From Amborella trichopoda (Eukaryota > Streptophyta > Magnoliopsida > Amborellales > Amborellaceae), in contig NW_006499364.1 in the NCBI RefSeq assembly GCF_000471905.2, positions 5,946,943-6,010,942 on the forward strand: a stretch of 64,000 nucleotides of DNA. Reading direction: 5' to 3'. Of this stretch, positions 23,881 to 33,878 are shown in pieces. The stretch's first letter is position 1. Every line of letters starts with the position of its first letter. Under the pieces are notes generated by a model. That model had not been told where the DNA came from. It did no database searches and worked only from the letters and a program-made list of their open reading frames with translations. The position numbers and the translations under genes were made by a program.

Positions 23881-25300
23881 TCTATCCCATTCTCTTTCTT
23901 TTTCTTCTCTCTAAAAATCTCTTCTTTCTAATATCTTTTCTCCATCTCCCCTCTTTTCCCTTTCTCTTTACTGTAAAAATATGCACTAAGAGTCTCTCGT
24001 CAAGGAGATGTCGTACAGCTGTCGAATTGACACGAACTCCATTATGTTATCTTCCATTTCCCTTTGAGTACACACGCATGTGTGCGCTCACCCTATGACA
24101 AAGTGGGGTCTTTTGAACCACATGTCTGTATTCTAATGTGTGTGTGTGGTCGCAGGAAAGAAGAAACAGGTCAAGGAAGATGATTCCGAACCGGCCACAG
24201 GCCAGGGGACATTCCACATGAACCAAGAGGATGTCCACGCGAGTAGCCCGAGTGTGTCACAGACCAACATGAGGTGAGTCCTGCCTCACGACCAAAATTC
24301 CTCTCTCACCGGTTGGTATTCCTGCCCATATCTCCTTTACGTCGTTCTCAAGAGAGCGATCTCAGGTCTCGGATCCATCTCAAAACCCAGAACCACACCA
24401 CCTGGTCATCCCGATCCGAAGGGTGAGATCGAGGCACCTAACCAGTCCCCCAATATTGTTCTGGCATGTTTGAACAAATCCATGTCCTTGAGAATTAAAA
24501 AATTGTTGACCACCAAATTTATGTATGCCTTTACCTCTGTAATTTCTATTACCTTTGTTAGGTCCGAAATTTTTTTGTTGTCAAAGAGCCATATTCTGAT
24601 TGGGATATGAGTCTTCATCAGAGACATGAGACTGATTTCTAATCTCATGGCTTTGAAGAAGTGGTATAATTTCATAATAGAAAGGAATCAGAGGCTTTAG
24701 CATAGTGGTAGCAAACTCTCATATTTTGGACCAAGTCTATTAAGAAACCAAAATACCTTATTTTCATCTGGTACTCTGATAGGGTTGAATTCCCCTTTTT
24801 GCAGAGTTGGAGTTGTTAAATTATCACAAATACCCTTGAAGTTGCATAAGTATTCTAATAGGATTGAATTCCCTTTCTTGCAGAGTTGGAGTTGCTGGGT
24901 AAGTTGGAACTCTTTAGCTTGAGAATTACCTACATAGATATTATTCAAGTATTTGCAAACTTCTGTAAAAGTCTTGAGGCCAATAACAAGGCTTAGACAC
25001 TCTTCTGACAATGTCCCTATAATCCATACTTTAAGAAGCCGATCGGACTTTAACCATGATTTATAGTCTGGGATTTCGATTTCACTCTTACCATCACCGG
25101 AGGAAATCTTTTAACTTGGTGTAGGGCAATCATCATTAATGAATCCAAAAAGTTCGTGACTCTCAATGAGAAAGAGAATTTGGGTTTCCCGTAATAAATA
25201 GTTGTTATGTTTTAATTTAATAGACACAAAATTTCTTATATTCATGGTGGAGGGATAGGGATAGGGATAGGTGTATGGTGAGGATGAAGTGTCCAATAGA

Positions 25301-25462
25301 ATAAAGAGGTATTTTGAGGATAGATGGATTGACTGAGAAAAGCTGAAGATTAAATTAAAACAATGGGTGATACAGATGATATGGTAACCGAAAGAGCTGC
25401 CAATATATCAACCGGAATGAGGGGCTTTAATATAAGCGAATAAGAATGTGGGATGACGATGC

Positions 25463-25464
<2 letters not shown>
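25301..25464. other. Short unassigned stretch 5' of the copia gag
   Basis: The position where a primer-binding site and 5' LTR of the minus-strand copia copy would be expected. I find neither a clear initiator-tRNA complement nor a match to the 16.3-16.6 kb LTR. Confidence 0.35.

Positions 25465-25506
<42 letters not shown>
25465..25506. repeat. (GA)n microsatellite
   Basis: 21 GA dinucleotides immediately left of suspect sequence and a gap, exactly as at 11875-11924. Confidence 0.95.
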
Positions 25507-25509
<3 letters not shown>

Positions 25510-25603
25510 TAGTAACGTTAACTTAAACTCGTTAGACACACACGACTACTAACGTTACGTACTACAACGACAACCAACGAAAACGAACGAATAGACTACT
25601 ACA
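25507..25603. other. Suspect consensus sequence next to a gap
   Basis: 97 bases rich in ACG, CGT and TACTAC words ('CTACTAACGTTACGTACTAC') between a GA tract and 20 N. Same position and odd composition as 11925-12016; probably not genuine. Confidence 0.6.
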
Positions 25604-25623
25604 NNNNNNNNNNNNNNNNNNNN
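25604..25623. other. Assembly gap (20 N)
   Basis: A run of 20 N, followed directly by a (TA)n tract at 25624-25641. Confidence 1.
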
Positions 25624-25641
25624 TATATATATATATATATA

Positions 25642-27708
25642 CATTACATATATATTGTGGAATTAATTAAGTAACATTGACATCACAAACCGACAACTCT
25701 TAATGATGAATCTATAACTCTCAATTCCCCCATGATCTCTCACTAAAATTTAACAGGACGATCTTACTCTCAAAAACACAAAAAATCATTGAATTATACA
25801 TTAGAGAAATACCTCATCCTCTTGTTCAGAGTAGTGCTCCTATACAACATATAATATTATATTCTACAGAGTGCTTTTTCGATGTAGGAATCATGCCAAT
25901 AATCTTTTTGGAGATTTGCCATATGACTGTAAAGCCATTGTCTTTCAAAAATTTTACTTTCAACTTACAAAAAATAGTTAAATAATATCAATGATAGTTG
26001 GGCAAAGGTGATCTAGCACGGTGTATACAATTTTTAATTTTTTTTTCTTATTGACAAGAATACTTATAATGGTTCAATTATAATAAATTCAACTAAAAAG
26101 AAACAAATATATAAGAAAATCGGTTCTCACTTATTACCACTAATTACTACTTTCTTTTATTGAATAAAGCCAACACAATACTTTATGGGAATAAAAAGTA
26201 AAGTACTGCAAACCATAAAGCAAGATACTAGAAGATTACCTCGATTAGACTAAATATACCCTCACACCGAGTTTCCTCCTCCAATGGCATGCGGGATCAA
26301 TGGTCAATCTCGGATCTTCCAAATATGGGAAACTCCTGACTAAATCCCTTCATAAAATATGAGAGCAAGAACTATTTAATCAAGATAAGGCCTCAATGCC
26401 TTAGGCAATTTTATGAGTTGGGTGTACTCACCTCTATAGTCTCTTATGGGGGCATGCCCCCTATCTCTCTTTAGAGAGATAAGACCTTTAAGAGAGGGAG
26501 AGAAGAATTTCTCAGTGGGTGGCATGCCATCCTAGAGAGTTTAAAAAGAGTGAGATTTTTGGTGTAAAGAATGAGAGATGAGGCGGCCCCTATTTATAGA
26601 CTTTTCAGGGGGATATGGTTCCATAGGTATAGTCATTCTTGTAGATTGATCATAACCAATTGATCATAGGAGGCCTATGAGGTGAGAGATCTGAGTCATT
26701 AAATCTTTAGATCAGCCATTATGATTCAAATGATGATGCTGAACTTTATCTTTCAATTTCCTAAATCTTTATCCCATCAAAATAAAATATGGAAAATATC
26801 TAACTTTGTATAAATATCTTTTATTTATACCTATTCATCTTAAAAGTCATAATCTCTTTAGGATTCCATAAAGCATATCATGTTTATTTATATTCATTTT
26901 AGAAGTCCTAATATCTTTAGGATTCCATGAGGCATATATTGTTCTTAATTGACTTGGTCAATAAGACATGCTTCAAATTGATAGATTCTATATAAAAGGA
27001 TCTCAAAATTGTAGAGAGTTCCCCATTTTAAGTGGAGCGTGCTAACTAGGGCTCCCATAGTGGGCCCAATGCACATCCCAATGGGGTCTTAATGGGCCCG
27101 ATTAAGCCCTCATTTATTATATTAATTTTTAAAATAAAAAATTGATATTTAGTATTTGATAAATAAATTTTATTTTTTTATGATTATTTAAATATTGAAT
27201 ATTGAATATTTTTAATAAATAAAATATCAAGAGACTCACAAAAATTTAGATAATTAATATAAAGATCAATTAACATCAAAATAAATCAAACCAAATAAAT
27301 TTGATGGGAAGATGATACTTCAAGGTTTAAGAATTAATATTTCTGAAGCACTTCATATTCTACTGTGGACTATAATCTACACTTGCTTTCTCAAATTCAC
27401 CTAGCAGTTCTCTGGACCCACAGAGCACTACAATGACCCACAAAGCACTATAGGGGTTCATGATTGGGCTATCAAAGTTTTCTAATAGGCAAAGGGATAT
27501 AATCCAAGTCTATGGATTACAAGTTTTCGCCTAGAGACGAACCCATGGTCACCAAAACCGAACGCAACCACAGTTCTATGGTACATAGGGGTAATCTGTC
27601 ATACATATGCATGCTGCCCCCTCAATGGTTTCTTGCTTTTCCGATACGACTATCGTATGCACATGTCGTATGATGGTTAAGTGTTGAGGCTTTGACCCTC
27701 GTCTCTAG
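25642..27708. other. Non-coding stretch, probably retroelement LTR material
   Basis: No gene. On the minus strand a TATA-like CTATAAATAGGGG lies at about 26590-26605 in an LTR-like setting. The piece 27000-27700 reads like the U3 of a plant LTR. I found no partner copy in the window and no clear ends. Confidence 0.35.
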
Positions 27709-28599
27709 ATGTCACGACCCCGCCCCGGGAGCCCTACCGTACTTGTCGAAGGGCGAGAGAGTGCGGGATCATGACCAGAAGTCGCGAACATCACTCAGGT
27801 GAGAGTGGCTCTATACGTTTAGAAATGCAAAATCCAAGCAAACCACGAAAGAAAATAAAAACTCATTCATCATGCATCATAAAACTGCACAAATTAAAAC
27901 CAATATGTATATATACAATCTCCAAAGGTTCTTTACAATTATGTCCAAGGCACTACTAGCTTGACAACAAAATTTCAATATTACATCAAAACAACATTGT
28001 GGCACCGCCACCTAACACCTACTATCAAAACGTTCCTTGTCAGATCTTGAACTTCAACCTCCTACCACCATTGTCCAGCTGCCCCCCACAAGAATAGTTG
28101 GTTATCACTCTACACAGATGGAAAGATAAGAAGAATGAGCTAAAATCCCATTCAGTAGATCAATGCCCTTGCATTCCCGCATACATGCACACATGTAAGA
28201 TAATATGGTCCGCAGATCATCACAGTTCATGCGAGTCACAGAGTAAATTCATGCATCACAATTCATTAGCAGTGTAAAACAGATTATGATTTAGATATCA
28301 AAGCAGTACATATTGTATGAGCTAATAGGTATTTCACCTTTTATCATAGTAACAGGTCAGTACCCAGAAAGAACACACAAGCAAAGTCTAGAGTTGTCTA
28401 CTCTTGAAGTAGAAGTTACATCGATCAAGACAAGCCAATCCTGAGCTTGGAACTTTTACCCTCATTCACAAGGGAGGACAATGATAAATAGATGTCTCAT
28501 TTCGTAATGTCCTCACTCACACACATAATCCCCAGAGCGCTTTGGGGTTTTCGATATGCGGTGGCCTTGCAAGCTACGACTTTCTCTTTATGCCTTATG

Positions 28600-29230
28600 G
28601 TGAGAGGGCGTTACACTACCATTGGAGGGTCCAATGCATAGCGCACAATGTAGGGGGGGCACGACCCTCCCTGTTATTTACAGTCACTTGCCGACTCCAT
28701 TCCTATCATTGGAGTCGAGGCACAGTCTATCCAACTACCAATGGAGGACCTATTACATAGTGGTCTTGTCACTTATATCAGTCTCAATATAACATAATCA
28801 CAATATCCAATTACCAATGGAGGGCCCATTACGTAGCGGTCAGTATAACATATATCAGTCTCAATATAACAAAATCACAATATCCAACTACCAATGGAGG
28901 ACCTAATGACATCACATATATCACCCTCAATATAACAGAATCACAATATCCAACTACCAATGGAGGACCCATTGCGTAGTGGTCAGTATCACATATATCA
29001 GTCTCAATATAACAGAATCACAATATCCAACTACCAAAGGAGGACCCATTGCATAGTGGTCAGTATCAAATATATCAGTCTAAATATAACAGAATCACAA
29101 TATCCAACTACCAATGGAGGACCCATTGCGTAGTAGTGAGTATTACATATGTCAGTCTCAATATAACATAATCACAATATCCAACTGCCAATGGAGGGCC
29201 CATTGTGTACTGGTCATTTCACATTTAATT
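28600..29230 (+). repeat. 77-bp tandem repeat with CCAATGG/CCATTG hairpin
   Basis: Seven clear units start at 28731, 28807, 28884, 28950, 29027, 29104 and 29181: period 77, with one unit shortened to 66. Each starts CCAACTACCAATGGAGGACC. Several units form a perfect stem, CAATGG with CCATTG. Older relatives upstream keep the stem with other bases: CATTGGA with TCCAATG (about 28620-28637) and GACTCCA with TGGAGTC (about 28692-28715). Confidence 0.9.
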
Positions 29231-29519
29231 GCACTGTGTACATGTATGCCCAAGCATTCATATGCTCATGCTTTTCTATTTTCAAGGGTTCAAGGATATT
29301 CATAGTATCATAAGCATGCATTTTCAATATTTAATAACATATAATTTCAATCTCCTTATGAAGAAATCAAGCTATATTAAAAAAATATCAGTGCATAACG
29401 TGTGCATGATTTGGATAAAAGTTTGGGATTCATTGTCATTTCCATAAAAAATATGCATACATAAAATGAGACATGGCATTCAATTCATGAGGAATTTCAA
29501 CTCAATTTCAATCGTCACT

Positions 29520-30200
29520 TCAAATAGACACATGTATCTTTCAATCAAAGAGAATGTGAAACTGTTTGTGCATCATTTGATAAGTTAAAAGCCCAACACA
29601 ACAAGAGCAACAATTTCTGGAAATTGCAGCAATCTATGACAGTGGCATGTTACACAAATAGGAGCATAACTCCCAAATTTTAGGGAATTCTGGGATAGTT
29701 TCAAAGCCAAAGTTCAAGTAGAAACACATATCTTTCCAACAAAGGCCATTTGAAAGCATTTGGACTCCATATAGTCGATCAAAAGCTCATAGCAACATAA
29801 GTGAATTTTCGAATTCTGCTAACAGTGATGTGTCCCTCTTACCAGGGGCATAATTTTCAATCTAGAGGGTATTTCGAGATGATTTTAACATGAAACTTTA
29901 AGTAAACACACAGATATTTCAAATGGCAGTGGTTTGAAAGTTTTAGACTTCATTTGGTTAGTCAAAAGCTCCTAGCAATAGAGATAACAATTCTGAATTT
30001 CAGCTAAATTTGCTAACAGTGACATGCTTTAACAAATTGAAGCACAGCTCCCCATTTATAAATAATTTGAACTGAGTTTGAACACAAAAATCATGGTAGA
30101 CACATGTATCTTTCAAATAGGGGTAATTCGAAGTCATTTAGATGACATTTTCTTTGTCAAAAGTATATTGCAAAAATATGAAACCTACTTGGAATTTCAC
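29520..30200 (+). repeat. ~190-bp tandem repeat, four diverged units
   Basis: Anchors of the type ACACATGTATCTTTCAA recur near 29528, 29724, 29909 and 30100. Each is followed by a GAAA...TTTG step and a TCAAAAGCTC step. Identity between units is low, so the array is old. Confidence 0.7.
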
Positions 30201-30769
30201 AGTGTGGTCACAACATGACCCAAAAATCAGTTAATAATCCCCCAAGTCATGCTAGATTTTAGTATAAAACCTTTTTTACATTAGATGCATAAGAACATCC
30301 TTTTACAAATTCTCATGGCAATGAAGTGGGATTCCAATGCTCATTTTGACATGCAATGGTAGGCTAAATTTCTGGAAAACATGGCATAACAGGTTACACA
30401 TGCAGCCATAGTTTATGCATATGCTCATGCTCAACTTCCTGCTTTCATGACTAAGGACCTCCAAGGTAGTGACCCACTTACTTTGTGTGTGCAATGGTGC
30501 TCTCACAACCCCTCACACAGTCACTTCATCTTCACTTTAAGTTCTCCCATAAGGCTCAAAGGGGGCTGGAGTTTGGTGTTTCAAGAGGGAAGAGTGGGTT
30601 CAAAATGTGAGGCAAAAGGGAGAGAAGGGGCTTTAGTACTCTGTCACATGGGAGGTGGCATCCTAGGCATGCCATGTGGCAACCTTAGTGTCATGCAGCT
30701 TGACAAGTGGCAGGGTGGCAGCATGCGGTAGGCAGGTGGCAACCATGAGCCATGCACAGGCTCGACAGC

Positions 30770-31262
30770 ATCACGCACAGCGGCATCACGCACGACGACA
30801 CTCTTTTCTGCTTCTTCTTACTGTCGTGCACGTCTCTCTCTTCTTCTTTTTCGTATTATCGCGTGCACTCTCTCTTATTCTCTCTCTTGTCGTCGTGTGC
30901 ACTCTCTCTTCTACTCTCTCTTATCACCACATGCACTCTCTCTTCTACTTTCTCTTGTCGTCGCGCGCACTCCACCGCACGCATCTCTCTCTTCTTCTTT
31001 TTCTTACCACCGTGCACACTCTGCCACGTGTCTCTCTCTTATCATTATGCTCCTCCATCGCACACACTCTCTCTTCTACTTTCTCTTACCACTGCGTGCA
31101 CTCCACCACACGCATCTCTCTCTTCTTCTTTCTCTTATGGTCGGGTGCACTCTGTCGCACGTGTCTCTCTCTTCTTCTCTCTCTTATCACCGCATGCACA
31201 CCACCACGTGCTCCACAGCCGCACGCTCTTCTCTCCTTCTTTCCTTCTTATCTCGCCTTGCA
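30770..31262 (+). repeat. CT-tract array with GTGCAC/CGCAC cores
   Basis: About 11-12 irregular units of CTCTCTCTTCTTCTTT-type tract plus a core with GTGCAC and CGCACG words. The clearest hairpin pairs TGCGTG with CACGCA (about 31094-31115), and GTGC/GCAC pairs occur in others. Same architecture as 8.4-9.1 kb and 22.0-22.9 kb but with different core words. Confidence 0.75.
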
Positions 31263-31291
31263 CACCATTTGGCAGGGAAAGTCTGGGTCGT

Positions 31292-33870
31292 TGATAGTGG
31301 ATACAAAAACTAAAGCAAATTTCCAAGCTGAAAAACAAGGCAAAATAGACACCTTCAACAAGCCACTTGTTAAAAACCAAGCTAAGTAAATAAGTTACAA
31401 TGCATTAAATAACAATTATAACCATTTCTAACCTTTTAAAACCATTATAAATAAACTCAAATACCAACCCCTTATGGGGGAATTATATATAAAGCAAGAC
31501 TAGCTTATGAATTACATTTTCATGCACAAATTACATAAACTATGTCCGAAAACTTAAATATGACATGCAGCTAATCTAAACAAAATTCTAAAGAATAAAA
31601 CAACTAAACAAGGAATTAGAATGCCAAATTAAAATAGGGAAGCCATGTTTCGAACCCCTTGTGCCTGGGCCACGCAATCGGGCCATAAAAGGACTTAATT
31701 TTATCTATTCGGATTGTACAAAAGTAGTTCAATCTCACAGTAGTGTCTAATCCAAATGGGAAGCAATTATACACCTAAATATCACTTCTTAAGATCTAAC
31801 ACACAAGCATTATCATCCAAAATAGAATGCAAAAGGTTTGAATCGATTTGGATAAAGAACAAGAGAGTTATGACCAAACTACATACAGTGGTCCCTCGGA
31901 CCAGCAAAATAGTTTTGTATGAAAAGATTAATAACCCCCATAAGTAAAAACGTGATGAAAAAGTAATCAATAGATACTATGCATGATCATGGATTCTCAT
32001 GCATATAAGCTATAACTCATGAAGGACCATATTATGAATAAGCATGATTAAAAAGACGATCAAATGGGGATTCTAAGATCAATGAAACTTTTTGTAAATT
32101 CAAGATTGCAGCAACTATAGATGTCAAGAATATGATATTATGAGAAAAGAAAATTCAATGGAGTTTACCTTGATAAATGCACACTATGGACTTAAGCATA
32201 AGAAAGGGGAACCACCATCAAGATCACCATTAATGGAACTCTAAAAGCCCTCTCTCTTCAATTTGTCTCACAAAACCTTAGAAGAAGGGAGGGGGGCAGC
32301 AATTTTCCAAAATGGTTCAAGAGTTGAGATAGATTGAGTTTGAGATCTCATGATGTGCTTTTATAACATGGGTGTAACTTTTGACTCAATCAACACCCTT
32401 GATATGCTAATCCAAAGGCACATGAGAGGCTAATGTACCTAACCACCCATCCCCATCCTACCACTAGGATGAAGGGATGGGATTTCACACCATTATTACT
32501 CACCATAACCCTAAGTTATGTCACTTTACCATTTTGTCTTTGGCCCATGTTTTTGTTTCATTTGTATCCAATATGGCCTTATAAAAATACCCTTAATTTT
32601 TTTAATAATGTATTAGAGTAGATAACCATAAAGGCTAAAGAGAAAAGAAGTAATTGGCAAGGCTCATGTGGAGATATTTTACTTTATCAAAGCCAATCAC
32701 TTTGTATATCTAAAATTTCAAACAAATCAATTTAAAGATAATGTCCCCTTCACACATGTGTGTGAAGATATTTTTCAACTCAAAGTTGAAAATGTATTTT
32801 CTCTTTAATATCAAATAAATTAATTAATTAAACTTCACACATGCTATGCATGACTCATGTGTGAGTTAATTAAGACATGTGATAAAAATGGGGCCTTAAG
32901 TTATATAACAATATATAATAAGACACTATAACACAACCCTTTATAAAACAAGCAACCAATTGCCAATTTGGTCCCACGCCTAGGATCAGCGCCCAACTAG
33001 GCGGTGATCCTAGAGTGAGGCGTGGGGTGCCACGTGGTAGCCCTATGGCCACTCGGACGCCACATGGCACTACTAGATCAGGATTAAAGTGGAATTTGAG
33101 TCAAACAATTTTAAAAACATCATTTTTTTAGCAAATAAAATTTCAAAAAATTCTCTAAAATTCACAATAAATATTTAAAGTATTTTAGAAAATTATTAGA
33201 TTTTTCTCATCATTATAAAATTGGACAAAAGGTATAGTGAGATCTTAGGCTAATAACTGTAGGTATTGGAGTACTCCATTGGGCTAGTCCCGAATGATGT
33301 TCTGTCGAGTCTCAGATCGAACCAATAGACCTATGTTCTACAATTTAAACCATAGACACATAATTGGCCATATCAAAGCCGTGAGCCAGAACTTCCAATC
33401 ATTCGGCTCTCAATAGATTGCAAGTGTACCCCTATAGGACATGATCTAACTCAATTACAGGGGGCCTCTTAAAGCACATGTGCACTGGCTCTTCCAAACT
33501 CGGATAATGCATTTGAAAAATTGGCTTCCCGTACGAAATGAAAATGCACATTCCATGTGATACGAACTTATGTTCCATAAGTCTTGACCATTTTATACAG
33601 GGCGAATAGTCAATAAGTACTCGGGTTTTATTTTTCTCATTTGGATTCTCCAAGCCTTGGCCGATTGCAGTTAAACATGAGGCTAAACTATAAAATCCTA
33701 ACTAGAAGGTGACCCTCACACCTCCTTGAGAAATTGCTTTCTCAACATGTAAACTCTAGAAGCCTCATGCGTACTTGGGGTAAAAAAATTTGGGCTCCAT
33801 TTCACAAGACATCAAGATTTCAATCTCTCAATCGCTCCCATTGAATATGAGACTACTAGAATTTAGGTTA
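31292..33870 (-). repeat. 3' (left) LTR of the copia element
   Basis: It pairs with 38194-40800 along its whole length. It begins (plus strand) TGATAGTGGATAC and ends near the ACTACTAGAATTTA shared with the other copy. It contains a TATA-like box on the minus strand (GTTATAAAAGC, about 32349-32360) and a strong stem-loop at 32974-33025. At ~2.58 kb it is long for a copia LTR. Confidence 0.9.
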
Positions 33871-33878
33871 TCCCACTT
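33871..33878 (-). other. Polypurine tract of the copia element
   Basis: AAGTGGGA on the minus strand, directly before the 3' LTR, is the usual position and kind of sequence for priming plus-strand synthesis. Confidence 0.6.

Larger units (their letters stand above)
20100..24400 (+). mobile_element. LTR-like non-coding block inserted in the copia gag region
   Basis: This ~4.3-kb block has no coding capacity. It has a plausible promoter: a TATA-like CTATATAAGC at 21485-21494, with AATAAA at about 21533. After that come a purine-rich GAGAGAGAGGAGAGAG step (21576), about 2.3 kb of pyrimidine-rich tandem arrays, and a GC-rich tail to about 24400. This is what a solo LTR of a long-LTR Ty3/gypsy element would look like. 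It shares its layout with 6.3-9.7 kb. I could not define terminal TG...CA or a target-site duplication with certainty. Confidence 0.5.
16300..25300 (-). mobile_element. Ty1/copia (Ale/Retrofit-like) fossil, split by a 4.3-kb insertion
   Basis: Read on the minus strand, the parts appear in copia order: gag (25300-24400), then, beyond an inserted block, nucleocapsid zinc-finger region, protease/integrase (about 20090-18370), reverse transcriptase (about 18240-17300) and RNase H (about 16960-16610). The RNase H and RT segments closely resemble the Ale/Retrofit lineage. The element is clearly broken, with many interruptions through all domains, and is old. The block 20.1-24.4 kb lies between two parts of gag, so it was inserted into this copy. 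The right (5') LTR is not visible next to the gag start; the 25604-25623 gap and low-quality sequence lie nearby. Confidence 0.85.
27709..31291 (+). mobile_element. LTR-like non-coding block with three arrays, cut at its right end by a copia insertion
   Basis: The block opens with TGTCACGACCCCGCCCCGGG, a common kind of plant LTR start, and has no coding capacity. It holds in order a 77-bp hairpin repeat (28.6-29.2 kb), a ~190-bp repeat (29.5-30.2 kb), GTGGCA-rich sequence (30.65-30.75 kb) and a CT/hairpin array (30.78-31.26 kb). It stops abruptly at the LTR of the copia element. I see no continuation of the CT array beyond 40.8-41.1 kb. Confidence 0.4.

Noticed and set aside
20118-24396. TGTATCC...CCACA as exact LTR ends of the inserted block
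   Set aside because: The bases flanking these ends do not form a target-site duplication, so exact ends were not claimed.
8742-29230. Repeat-spacer-like regularity as a possible CRISPR-type array
   Set aside because: The sequence is plainly plant nuclear DNA, the repeats are diverged and the 'spacers' are CT tracts; no cas genes.
30676-31389. 237-codon open frame
   Set aside because: Same cause: a CT-rich tandem array, and it also runs across the border into the copia LTR.
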